From Minisyncoccota bacterium (lineage in GTDB: Bacteria; Patescibacteriota; Minisyncoccia; UBA6257; 1-14-0-10-40-38): a stretch of DNA of 15,188 nucleotides. The notes under the pieces were generated by a model. That model was not told the DNA's origin. It made no database searches and worked only from the letters and a program-made list of their open reading frames with translations. Below, in pieces: positions 7,160 to 14,283 of this stretch (the first letter of the stretch is position 1; the number at the start of each line of letters is the position of its first letter). Location: NCBI GenBank assembly GCA_009694925.1, contig SIBX01000016.1, forward strand, positions 1 to 15,188. Reading direction: 5' to 3'. The position numbers and the translations under genes are program-made.

Positions 7160-8755
7160 ATGTTGAAACTACGAAATGTAAGCAAGTCTTATGGACTTAA
7201 AGAGGTGTTGAATAATGTGACTTTCTCGCTTGAAAAAGGGCAGAAGGCAGCTTTAGTTGCGCCAAATGGAACAGGAAAATCAACACTTTTAAAGATAATT
7301 GCAGGCATTGAAAAAATAGATTTTGGAGGCATGGAAATTCATAAAAGTATTAGACTTGGATATTTCCCTCAAGAATTAAAATTAGATGCTAAGGGAAAAG
7401 TAATGGATTTTATTTTTAGAACTGCGGGCATTGAAGAACCGGAAAGACAAAAAATAGAATATAAGGCTAAGATAATGCTTTCAGGATTTGGCTTTAAAGA
7501 AGGAATTGAAGATAGGAAGGTTGAAGAGTTGAGTTCTGGACAGAAGGCTAAGATAGCTTTAATTGCAATTTTAATGAAGGGGGCGGATTTATTACTACTC
7601 GATGAACCGACAAATAATTTAGATCTTCCCTCTTTAATATGGCTAGAAGATTATTTAAAATCTTCTGAAATTTCTGGAATTATTGTTTCGCACGATAGAA
7701 GATTTTTAGATAACGTCACTCAAAAAGTATTCTCAATAGATAGAGAGACAAGGCGTTTTAAGGTTATTAATGGAAAATATAGCCATTTTTTAGAGAACGA
7801 AGAGAGGGATGAAAAAAGAAGAATGGAATTGTATCAGGCGCAAGTTAGAGAGATTGAGAGAATAAATGTAATCGTTGAAGAGAAGAAGCAAGACGCAGAA
7901 GATGGATCTAAATGGGAGAGATCTGATAATGATAAAATGTTACAGGGATACAACCGTAATAAATCTGGACGCTCTTTGAGGACCGCAAAAGTTATTGGAA
8001 ATAGAATTAAGAGAATGGAAATATTGGATAAGCCGGTGGTTAAAAATTTATTTAATATTCCAACTTATGAAATTAAAAATGAAGGAAATACTGAAATAGA
8101 GGCCAAGCATTTAGTTGTAGGCAGAGGAAAGGTTTTTAAAACTGAGCCTATAGATTTACATATCCAATTTGGTAAAAAGATTTGTATTATTGGAGGAAAT
8201 GGAGAAGGAAAATCTACTTTAATTAAAACTCTTTTAGGAGAATTAAAAGCTGTTTCCGGAGAAATAAACATAGGAGGATCGGTGAAGTTGGTAAACATGT
8301 CTCAAGAGCATGAACTTTTACCGCCAGATAAATCCCCTGTTCAATTTTTATCGCAAATGGCAGGAATCGGAGAATCTAACGCCTATAACTTACTGACCAA
8401 ATTCGATTTCCCAGAGGAACAGGCAAAAAATAAGATTTCAACCATGAGCCCTGGAGAGCGAGCTAGATTAATACTTATTTATTTTGCGGCCAAAAAAGCT
8501 AATGTTTTAGTATTAGATGAACCGACCAATCATATGGATGCGGAGGCTGTTAGTGCTTTAAAAGAATTTTTAAAAACTTATACTGGAAGCTTGATTTTGA
8601 TTTCGCACGACAGATACTTTATAGAGCAAGTTAAAATTGATTATTTCTATAGAATAGAAAATGGAAAGTTTGAAAAGATTCCAGACTTTGCTGAATATTT
8701 GAAAGAAAATGACTCTAAAGCCAAGAAATTAATTAGAGTTATCTCTAGGGTATAG
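7160..8755 (+). CDS. ABC-F family ATPase (ribosome-associated type)
   Basis: A 531-residue soluble protein with two ABC ATPase domains in one chain and no membrane segment, the ABC-F layout; these proteins bind the ribosomal E site and act in translation control or antibiotic protection (family knowledge). Domain 1: Walker A APNGTGKST (34-42, Ala where Gly is usual), signature LSSGQ (124-128), Walker B LLLLDEPTN (144-152), SHDRRFL (177-183). A charged interdomain linker runs from about 205 to 300. Domain 2: GGNGEGKST (345-353), signature MSPGE (429-433), VLVLDEPTNHMD (449-460) and SHDRYF. Both Walker B glutamates are present, so both sites should hydrolyse ATP. The subgroup (EttA, Uup, YbiT or a resistance class) cannot be fixed by eye. 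The endonuclease III gene follows after nine bases, so the two are probably cotranscribed. Confidence 0.92.
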   Translation: MLKLRNVSKSYGLKEVLNNVTFSLEKGQKAALVAPNGTGKSTLLKIIAGIEKIDFGGMEIHKSIRLGYFPQELKLDAKGKVMDFIFRTAGIEEPERQKIEYKAKIMLSGFGFKEGIEDRKVEELSSGQKAKIALIAILMKGADLLLLDEPTNNLDLPSLIWLEDYLKSSEISGIIVSHDRRFLDNVTQKVFSIDRETRRFKVINGKYSHFLENEERDEKRRMELYQAQVREIERINVIVEEKKQDAEDGSKWERSDNDKMLQGYNRNKSGRSLRTAKVIGNRIKRMEILDKPVVKNLFNIPTYEIKNEGNTEIEAKHLVVGRGKVFKTEPIDLHIQFGKKICIIGGNGEGKSTLIKTLLGELKAVSGEINIGGSVKLVNMSQEHELLPPDKSPVQFLSQMAGIGESNAYNLLTKFDFPEEQAKNKISTMSPGERARLILIYFAAKKANVLVLDEPTNHMDAEAVSALKEFLKTYTGSLILISHDRYFIEQVKIDYFYRIENGKFEKIPDFAEYLKENDSKAKKLIRVISRV

Positions 8756-8764
8756 TTTTTAATA

Positions 8765-9382
8765 ATGAGCCAAAAAGAAAAAATTGGGAAAATAAATGCG
8801 GAGCTAAAAAAACTTTTTCCAAAATCTAAAATTGCTTTAGATTATGGCAATAATTGGGAATTAATGGTGGCCGTTATTTTATCTGCTCAATGCACAGATA
8901 AAAAAGTGAATCAAGTAACTCCGGCTTTGTTTAAGAAATATTCAACAGTAGCTGATTACGCAAAAGCTGATTTGCTAGAATTCCAGAAAGATATAAAATC
9001 TATCGGACTTTTTCGAGCTAAGGCAAAAAATATATTGGAGTCGGCAAAAATTTTAGTTACCAAGCATAATGGCGAAATACCAAAGACGATGGATGAAATG
9101 TTGGAATTGAATGGAATTGGAAGAAAATCTGCAAACATTATTTTGTGGAATGCTTATGGAATAATTACCGGAATTCCAGTTGATACACACGTGATTCGCC
9201 TATCAAACCTACTTGGCTTAACTAAACACAAAAATCCTGAAAAAATTGAAAAAGATTTAATGGAAATTTTGCCAAAAAAAGAATGGGTACAATTTCCCTA
9301 CCGATTAATTGATTACGGAAGAAAATACTGCACTGCGAGATGTAGGCATTTGGAATGTCCGCTTAAAAAATTTATTTTATAA
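8765..9382 (+). CDS. nth: Endonuclease III-like DNA glycosylase/AP lyase
   Basis: Base-excision repair enzyme that removes oxidised pyrimidines and cleaves the resulting abasic site. The 205 residues include the helix-hairpin-helix LNGIGRKSANIIL (115-127) with catalytic Lys121, and VDTHVIRLSNLLGL (139-152) with catalytic Asp140, matching E. coli Lys120 and Asp138. The C-terminal iron-sulfur loop is odd: only Cys189, Cys193 and Cys198 are present (YCTARCRHLECPL), spaced 3 and 4 instead of the usual C-x6-C-x2-C-x5-C, and the chain ends seven residues later. The cluster is therefore probably absent or altered. The gene starts nine bases after the ABC-F stop with no Shine-Dalgarno. The fold and catalytic residues are clear; the cofactor state is inferred. 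Confidence 0.9.
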   Translation: MSQKEKIGKINAELKKLFPKSKIALDYGNNWELMVAVILSAQCTDKKVNQVTPALFKKYSTVADYAKADLLEFQKDIKSIGLFRAKAKNILESAKILVTKHNGEIPKTMDEMLELNGIGRKSANIILWNAYGIITGIPVDTHVIRLSNLLGLTKHKNPEKIEKDLMEILPKKEWVQFPYRLIDYGRKYCTARCRHLECPLKKFIL

Positions 9383-9436
9383 ATTTTCAAATTCCAACAA
9401 TCAAATAAGAAATTCCAAATAATGGCGGAATACTAT

Positions 9437-9477
9437 TAAGTATAAAACGCCTCCCGTCAGATTACTTCAGGGAGGCG
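9437..9477 (-). terminator. Intrinsic terminator of the 89-residue membrane protein gene
   Basis: On the minus strand CGCCTCCC (9477-9470) and GGGAGGCG (9455-9448) form a perfect eight-pair GC stem with a 14-base loop, followed by TTTTATACTT. The stop codon of the gene (9464-9462) lies inside the loop. On the plus strand no T tract follows, so it would work mainly for the minus-strand gene. The preceding 9383-9436 stretch is AT-rich spacer with two copies of AAATTCCAA (9389 and 9410). Confidence 0.8.
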
Positions 9478-9731
9478 ATGATGACCCAAAACAGGACAAA
9501 AATGATGACTATTGTCGCAGGCTTGTTTTTATTCCAGCCAAACAGAAAGATGCGACGAGGAATGCCGAGTACCCACTTCCAAAGGCCGGAAACTTGTTTG
9601 TTCGTCCATTTGGCGAATTTGTCTCCGCCTGGCAGCCTTGCGATCATCATATTCACGAGAATGTGAATATAGATGAAGTAGAAAAACGCGACCAGGACAA
9701 GTAATTGGATGATCGGCTCAAGCAATTTCAT
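9462..9731 (-). CDS. Hypothetical 89-residue membrane protein
   Basis: Not a recognised family. It has a hydrophobic helix at about 5-31, a polar, basic and tryptophan-rich middle (KWTNKQVSGLWKW at 41-53, then RRIFLFGWNKNKP), and a second helix at about 71-87, so it is probably an inner-membrane protein with two spans. It stands alone, with its own TTGACA/TAAAAT promoter, a 65-base leader, a Shine-Dalgarno (GGAG at 9741-9738, six bases before the ATG) and a strong terminator. Its composition is near half GC and codon use is clearly unlike the AT-rich neighbours, which suggests either acquisition from elsewhere or selection for strong expression. A plus-strand frame over the same bases exists but lacks such signals. 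Confidence 0.78.
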   Translation of the reverse strand: MKLLEPIIQLLVLVAFFYFIYIHILVNMMIARLPGGDKFAKWTNKQVSGLWKWVLGIPRRIFLFGWNKNKPATIVIIFVLFWVIIASLK

Positions 9732-9802
9732 TCATTTCTCCAGTCTTGATGCTTTTTAAAGAGCATCTTGGTTTTTTGGACTTGAATCCAAGTTCTTTCA
9801 AT

Positions 9803-9831
9803 ATTTTAAAGAAATTATATTATATTGTCAA
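9803..9831 (-). promoter_or_regulatory. Promoter of the 89-residue membrane protein gene
   Basis: Read on the minus strand, TTGACA (9831-9826) and TAAAAT (9808-9803) are separated by 17 bases. Transcription would begin near 9796, leaving a leader of about 65 bases. That leader contains a small hairpin, GATGCT/AGCATC, shortly before the ribosome-binding site. Confidence 0.72.
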
Positions 9832-9877
9832 GTTTTGCTGAAATATCCTGATCGTGTTAGTGTTTTAGAAAATTTTG

Positions 9878-11023
9878 ATGTTTAAATTTGAAGTTTCAAA
9901 ACAATCTAGGAAATCTAAGGCTAGAATCGGAAAAATCACTACTCCGCACGGAGAGATTATTACACCTGCATTTATTCCAGTAGCTACACTTGGAGTTATT
10001 AAAGGAGGAATGGATTTTGAAGATACTGCCAAGGTTGAAGCACAGTGCCAGATTACAAATACTTTCCATTTTTTAGACTTAGACAGAGTTAAAGAAATTA
10101 AAAAACTTGGAGGATTACATAAATTTTTTAATTTTAATAAGCCGATATTTACTGATTCGGGAGGATTCCAAGTTTTTTCACTAGGAAAAGGAATGGAGTT
10201 TGGGCTTTCTAAGGTTGGAGATAAAAAAGAAAGTGGAAAAGTTCCTAATGGAAAGAATTTAGTTAAAATTTCTGAAGATGGAGTTAAATTCAGATCTCCT
10301 AGGAATGGCAGAGAAATATCTCTGACTCCGGAAATTTCAGCTCAAGCACAGATGGATTTGGGAGCCGATTTTATATATATGCTGGACGTTTGTGGATCCC
10401 CCTCTGACAGCTATGAAGAAGTTAAAAAGAATTTGGATTTAACAAATTTTTGGTATAAAAAGTTTTTATCTTATATAAAGAAAAATAAAATAAAGAATCA
10501 ACAAGTCTTTGGAATCGTTCAAGGTGGAAAATACGATGATTTGCGAGTGGATTCAGTCAAAAAAATAAATGAATTGCCTGTTTTTGGGATAGCTATTGGC
10601 GGAGAGTTTGCAGATGATAAAAATCAGATGATTAAAACTATTTCAAAAGTTACTGATCATTCTGATAGATCTAGACCTCATCACCTACTTGGAATCGGAG
10701 ACTTGGAATCAATTCCTTTAATGATTAAAGCTGGGATAGATGTTTTTGACTGCGCTATGCCAACAAGAATTGCCAGGCACGGAACAGCGCTTACAAAAAA
10801 TGGGAATTTAAATTTAAATTCTGGTAAATTTAGAAATAAGTTTTTACCAATAGATAAGAATTGCGAGTGTTTTGCTTGTAAAAATTATTCCATTGGGCAG
10901 ATAAATTTTTTACTTCACGCCAAAGAACAATTGGCTGGAAAACTTTTAACTATGCACAATATCTTTTTTATAGAAAATTATTTAAAAGAAATACGCCAAA
11001 AGATAAATTCCGGCAGGTTTTAG
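9878..11023 (+). CDS. tgt: tRNA-guanine transglycosylase
   Basis: Exchanges guanine at the wobble position of GUN-anticodon tRNAs for preQ1 (bacterial type), the committed base-exchange step of queuosine formation. The 381 residues show TDSGGFQVFSLG with Asp93, FGIVQGG (211-217), and GIAIGG at 237-242 in the substrate pocket. The nucleophile is Asp291 in FDCAMPTRIARHG. The zinc site is Cys329, Cys331, Cys334 and His360, spaced as in E. coli. I chose the ATG at 9878; a TTG directly before it is also possible. No Shine-Dalgarno is seen. No other queuosine gene is in this window, so preQ1 is made elsewhere in the genome or imported. Confidence 0.94.
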   Translation: MFKFEVSKQSRKSKARIGKITTPHGEIITPAFIPVATLGVIKGGMDFEDTAKVEAQCQITNTFHFLDLDRVKEIKKLGGLHKFFNFNKPIFTDSGGFQVFSLGKGMEFGLSKVGDKKESGKVPNGKNLVKISEDGVKFRSPRNGREISLTPEISAQAQMDLGADFIYMLDVCGSPSDSYEEVKKNLDLTNFWYKKFLSYIKKNKIKNQQVFGIVQGGKYDDLRVDSVKKINELPVFGIAIGGEFADDKNQMIKTISKVTDHSDRSRPHHLLGIGDLESIPLMIKAGIDVFDCAMPTRIARHGTALTKNGNLNLNSGKFRNKFLPIDKNCECFACKNYSIGQINFLLHAKEQLAGKLLTMHNIFFIENYLKEIRQKINSGRF

Positions 11024-11024
11024 G

Positions 11025-11054
11025 TTGAATTTTGGTTTTTATGAAAAATATAAT
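11025..11054 (+). promoter_or_regulatory. Promoter giving a nearly leaderless permease mRNA
   Basis: TTGAAT (11025-11030) and a perfect TATAAT (11049-11054) are 18 bases apart, directly after the tgt stop. The expected start near 11061 leaves only about five bases before the ATG at 11066, so the permease message would be close to leaderless. Confidence 0.65.
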
Positions 11055-11065
11055 AGAATAAAGTC

Positions 11066-12082
11066 ATGCACAAGCATTCTCATAAATTTTTAATAGTTTT
11101 ACTTATAATATTTACGCTTTTATTTATAAGCGTTTTTATACAGTTTTTAGCACCTCTTGTTATAGGGGCTCTCTTGGCGGGAATCTTCACGCCGCTGAAC
11201 AACTTTATATCTAAAAAATTTAAAGAAGGATCTAATATCCCATCCTTAATTTCAACTGTCTTGGTGGCTCTTATTATAATCTTGCCATTTATAACAATAC
11301 TCTCTCTTCTTTTCCAAGAAACACAGGGATTTTTGGAAAAGATAAAAACAGCTGATTTTTATGAGAATGATAAAGCGATCCAGTATGTAGCGAATAAATT
11401 AAATGTTGGAACCGAAGATCTTTTTTCCTCGCAAATACTCCCGACAGTGAAAAATGTCGGAGAATTTATAACTAAGAATATAGCTACTTTTCTTTCAAAT
11501 GCCGCTAATTTAATTATTAATTTTTTCTTACTGCTCCTGACTATATTTTATATGTTAAAAGATGGAAAAAAACTTTCTAAATTTTTAATAGAAGCTAGTC
11601 CGCTTGAGAAATCTGAGGAAATGAATCTTTATAAAACTTTTAAAGAATCTGGCAGAGCAGTGCTTTATGGAAACTTGATAACTGCTGGAATACAGGGATT
11701 TTTGGGAGGGTTGGGATTTTTAATGTTTGGAATAAGCTCGCCGGTGCTTTGGGGTTTTGTAATGGCTTTTTTCGCTTTTATCCCTATGCTTGGACCTTAT
11801 TTGGTCTTTGTCCCAGCTGCTATTTATATGTTTTTAAATGGGAATATATGGGTTGCAATAGCTTTTATGGCATATAATATAGTGATCGTGTCTTCTGTGG
11901 ATAATGTTTTGAAACCGAAACTTATCGGAGATAAGATGAAAATCCATCCATTATTTATTTTGATATCTGTTTTGGGAGGGATAAAAATATTTGGTATAAT
12001 AGGATTAGTTTATGGTCCGCTTATCGCATCTATTTTCATATCGCTTATTAAAAACTATATAGATCTGTCTAAAAAATCTTAA
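11066..12082 (+). CDS. AI-2E family transporter-type permease
   Basis: A 338-residue polytopic inner-membrane protein of the AI-2E/PerM (formerly UPF0118) family. It has two N-terminal spans, a soluble segment rich in charge (about 95-140), then five or so spans. The C-terminal part carries the family's best marker: DNVLKPKLIGDKMKIHPLF, followed by LGGIKIFGIIGLVYGPLIAS. The pore-lining GPYLVFVPA lies near 243-251. Members export autoinducer-2, act as sodium/proton antiporters, or have no known substrate, so the name should not be read as proof of quorum sensing. It has its own promoter, and the 26-residue peptide gene begins immediately at its stop codon. Confidence 0.88.
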   Translation: MHKHSHKFLIVLLIIFTLLFISVFIQFLAPLVIGALLAGIFTPLNNFISKKFKEGSNIPSLISTVLVALIIILPFITILSLLFQETQGFLEKIKTADFYENDKAIQYVANKLNVGTEDLFSSQILPTVKNVGEFITKNIATFLSNAANLIINFFLLLLTIFYMLKDGKKLSKFLIEASPLEKSEEMNLYKTFKESGRAVLYGNLITAGIQGFLGGLGFLMFGISSPVLWGFVMAFFAFIPMLGPYLVFVPAAIYMFLNGNIWVAIAFMAYNIVIVSSVDNVLKPKLIGDKMKIHPLFILISVLGGIKIFGIIGLVYGPLIASIFISLIKNYIDLSKKS

Positions 12083-12163
12083 ATGAAAAAAATTGGTAAA
12101 ATGGTTCTGGTTTTGATTCTAATATTAATAATTGCAACCAGTTTGTCGGCAGGATTTTTTTAG
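12083..12163 (+). CDS. Hypothetical 26-residue single-span membrane peptide
   Basis: ATG at 12083 follows the permease TAA with no spacing, and the frame ends in TAG four bases before the start of the next gene. The product begins MKKIGKMVLVLILILIIATS and ends SLSAGFF: a positively charged N-terminus and one hydrophobic helix, with a Ser-Ala stretch at its end. It could be a small membrane subunit, a signal-peptide-like remnant of a truncated exported protein, or a coupling peptide that hands ribosomes to the next gene. The tight packing on both sides is the main evidence that it is translated. Confidence 0.5.
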   Translation: MKKIGKMVLVLILILIIATSLSAGFF

Positions 12164-12167
12164 ATAA

Positions 12168-13238
12168 ATGAAAAAAACTATTAAAAATTTATTTGCCAGT
12201 CTTTTTGCTGTTTTGATAATTGGTCTTTCTGGTTTTGCCTACGCTCATTTTGAAAGTGAAAATAGTGAATCGACTAAATTGACGGCTAGTCTAGTTCAGC
12301 CAGATTTGTTCGTGGCAGAATATAAAACGCCAATATGGTTTTCTATTAGAGATTTAGAAACCAAGGAAACATTAAATAATTTAGAGGTTTCTGCAGAAAT
12401 AGAAAAGTTAAATTCTGGAATTATCGCCAAAGACATAGTGGTGCAACAAAAAGGAGAAGAATATATGTTTGAGTTTTCTTTTTCAGAATTTGGAAATTAT
12501 AAGATCCATTTAAATATATCTAGAAATAAAAATGAAAATTATTTTGACTTTCCCATAATAGTTGAGCCTCCAGTTGAGGGCTTAAAATCGGAAGGTATAG
12601 CTTTTTATTTTTTTGCAATTCTTGGTTTTTTGGTTTTAGTTTTTGGAATAATTAAAAAGAAATACAAATTGGGAATAATTTGGTTTTTAATTTTACTTGC
12701 TTTAGGGGGACTGGTTTATTCTGTGATTTTCACTCAAAAACAAGATACTTCTAATGGAATAATAACTTGCCCAAAGGCAAGCGGAGAATGTGTTTGGACT
12801 GCACATATACACGCTTATATGCCAATAAATATTTGCGGAGAATATTTCAGATTACGAACAGAAGTTGGAGCGCTAAACCTGCTGCACACCCATGAAGAAA
12901 AAAACTTAGCTCATTGGCATGATAAATTACCATACGACATGGAAACAAAGTCTATTAAAGAGACTGAAAATTTATTAGTAAAAGCATTTTTTAGCGAGAT
13001 CAAAGTCCCTATCGGAGAAGATCGTATAGCAAGTAAAAAAAATGGAGATTTGTGCCCGGATGGAAAACCCGGAACTCTTAGGGTTTTTGTGAACGGTATA
13101 GAAAAGAAAGATTTTCTAAATTATCTTTGGAGAGATAAAGATGTAATTTATTTTGAATTCAGCGATAGAGATGCGCTTGAAATCCAAAAAGAACTTAAAG
13201 AGAAACCAATTGTGTTTCCAGTATTGGGGAGAGGATAA
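12168..13238 (+). CDS. Exported His/Cys-rich two-span membrane protein, probable metal binding
   Basis: A 356-residue protein of unknown function with clear architecture. It starts with a signal peptide (MKKTIKNLFASLFAVLIIG..., predicted cleavage after AYA at 24-26). An outer beta-rich domain (about 27-135) resembles the small FixH/YtkA-like or CopC-like sandwiches in layout only. Two membrane helices follow (about 143-162 and 166-188), then a second outer domain (190-356) with His213, His215, His240, His242, His249 and His251 in HIH, HTH and HWH pairs. Cys201, Cys208, Cys223 and Cys296 are in the same domain, which ends with a conserved-looking RVFVNGIEKKDF strand. The pattern looks like a metal-binding site outside the membrane; copper is a guess. 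If cleaved as predicted, the mature protein begins with His27, as in CopC-type copper proteins. The CcdA-like gene follows after 128 bases. Confidence 0.65.
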   Translation: MKKTIKNLFASLFAVLIIGLSGFAYAHFESENSESTKLTASLVQPDLFVAEYKTPIWFSIRDLETKETLNNLEVSAEIEKLNSGIIAKDIVVQQKGEEYMFEFSFSEFGNYKIHLNISRNKNENYFDFPIIVEPPVEGLKSEGIAFYFFAILGFLVLVFGIIKKKYKLGIIWFLILLALGGLVYSVIFTQKQDTSNGIITCPKASGECVWTAHIHAYMPINICGEYFRLRTEVGALNLLHTHEEKNLAHWHDKLPYDMETKSIKETENLLVKAFFSEIKVPIGEDRIASKKNGDLCPDGKPGTLRVFVNGIEKKDFLNYLWRDKDVIYFEFSDRDALEIQKELKEKPIVFPVLGRG

Positions 13239-13239
13239 A

Positions 13240-13260
13240 TTTTTGGCCGTAGGTCAAAAA
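13240..13260 (+). terminator. Possible bidirectional weak terminator
   Basis: TTTTTGGCC (13240-13248) pairs with GGTCAAAAA (13252-13260) as nine pairs including one G-T, around a three-base loop, immediately after the stop of the His/Cys-rich gene. It is mostly A-T and no T tract follows on the plus strand, so termination would be weak. The remaining spacer to 13366 is AT-rich with two ATCACAAA copies (13263 and 13284). Confidence 0.35.
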
Positions 13261-13349
13261 AAATCACAAATATTAAAATCCAGATCACAAAAATAATAAA
13301 TGACCGATCTTGTTAATAAAAAATAATAGGTTTTTTATTGCAAACAATT

Positions 13350-13355
13350 TATAAT
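13350..13355 (+). promoter_or_regulatory. -10 element of the CcdA-like gene
   Basis: A perfect TATAAT ends 11 bases before the ATG at 13367, so an mRNA starting near 13362 would have about five bases of leader. No good -35 stands at the right distance (TAGGTT at 13327 is weak), which lowers confidence. Confidence 0.4.
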
Positions 13356-13366
13356 ATATAGAATAT

Positions 13367-14176
13367 ATGGAAAGTCTATCTATCACTGCTCCTGGACTAT
13401 CTCTTCCAATACTTATTGGCTATGCACTAGTGGATTCAATAAACCCTTGTGTTATTGGGGTGCTTTTAGTAATGTGCACCGTTCTTCTTAAAATGGGCAA
13501 CAAGAAAAAGTTGCTATTTAATGGATTAGCTTATGTTGCAGGAGTTTACGTGACTTATATTGTTGGCGGATTAACTCTTCTTTCAATTTTTAACGCCATA
13601 AGAGGAATAACAGTAATAAGCCAATATCTTTATCTCTTTATTGGAATATTTATAATGATTGCAGCGTTTTTAGAAATAAAAGATTTTTATTGGTATGGAT
13701 GGGGATATTCCCTTGCAATACCTAAAAAATTTATATCATTAGTTGAGGGCAAAATGTCTTCTACGGCTGTTTCTATGGGATCTGCTTTCGTTTTTGGAGG
13801 TCTTATAACTTTAGTAGAACTTCCATGCACTGGTGCGCCTTATTTAGCGATCTTGGCCATAATGAGCCAAGGTGGAATGAATTTTATTACTGGGCTGCCA
13901 CTACTCCTACTTTATAACTTGGTATTTATTATTCCGCTTATAGTTATTATAGGTATGATTTATTATGGATTTTCTATTAAGGTTTTTGAGGGCTGGAGAC
14001 AAGAGCACAGGGGCTCTATGAGACTAGGAATTGGAATTGCCCTACTTGCTGTTGGAATTTGGATCATTACCGCTGTTTTTGACAAGCTCACTATTCCTCT
14101 AATAATAGGCTCGCTAGCGATTATTGCCATAATGGGATTTATAAAATATGTGGTCGGAGTTGGAAAAAATATATAG
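13367..14176 (+). CDS. CcdA/DsbD-type membrane thiol-electron transporter
   Basis: A 269-residue inner-membrane protein with about six to seven helices, the size of stand-alone CcdA. It carries the two hallmark cysteines of the family: Cys28 in DSINPCVIG at the start of helix 1, and Cys154 in VELPCTGAPYLA in the matching helix of the second half. In the family this pair carries electrons from cytoplasmic thioredoxin across the membrane to reduce proteins outside. Cys37 is an extra cysteine in helix 1. The His/Cys-rich exported protein encoded just upstream is a candidate partner to be kept reduced. No cytochrome c maturation gene or thioredoxin-like gene is in the window. The family is clear; the partner is inferred. 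Confidence 0.85.
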   Translation: MESLSITAPGLSLPILIGYALVDSINPCVIGVLLVMCTVLLKMGNKKKLLFNGLAYVAGVYVTYIVGGLTLLSIFNAIRGITVISQYLYLFIGIFIMIAAFLEIKDFYWYGWGYSLAIPKKFISLVEGKMSSTAVSMGSAFVFGGLITLVELPCTGAPYLAILAIMSQGGMNFITGLPLLLLYNLVFIIPLIVIIGMIYYGFSIKVFEGWRQEHRGSMRLGIGIALLAVGIWIITAVFDKLTIPLIIGSLAIIAIMGFIKYVVGVGKNI

Positions 14177-14188
14177 ACCAATAATGTA

Positions 14189-14220
14189 TCTCGTTCATTG
14201 CTTAGGGCAATTTCACGAAG
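14189..14220 (+). repeat. Short imperfect hairpin in the spacer
   Basis: ATTGC (14197-14201) and GCAAT (14207-14211) pair around TTAGG, and the flanking CTCGT and ACGAAG can extend the stem with a bulge. Its plan (CTCGTTC, inner stem, then a CGAAG-type string) resembles the larger hairpin at 7039-7102. It may be a short intergenic palindrome; no function is evident. Confidence 0.4.
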
Positions 14221-14240
14221 TGATTTTCTCTAATTATAAA
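14212..14240 (+). promoter_or_regulatory. Possible promoter of the ATP-cone gene
   Basis: TTCACG (14212-14217) and TATAAA (14235-14240) are 17 bases apart. Both are imperfect. A start near 14247 would leave a leader of about 37 bases that contains a full AGGAGGT. Confidence 0.35.
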
Positions 14241-14254
14241 AAACAATTTTAAAC

Positions 14255-14261
14255 AGGAGGT
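14255..14261 (+). promoter_or_regulatory. Perfect Shine-Dalgarno at an unusual distance
   Basis: AGGAGGT is the strongest anti-SD match in the window, yet it ends 22 bases before the ATG at 14284, too far for that start. An in-frame stop at 14269-14271 rules out an earlier start of the same gene. At the ideal distance (five bases) there is an ATT at 14267 opening a six-codon frame whose TGA overlaps the ATG as ATGA. Confidence 0.6.
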
Positions 14262-14283
14262 CTAAAATTAAAAGAAAAAAATC

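Noticed and set aside
9478..9666. Plus-strand frame across the 89-residue membrane protein gene
   Set aside because: The minus strand has the promoter, Shine-Dalgarno, leader and terminator; the plus frame has none of these and reads as a scrambled sequence.
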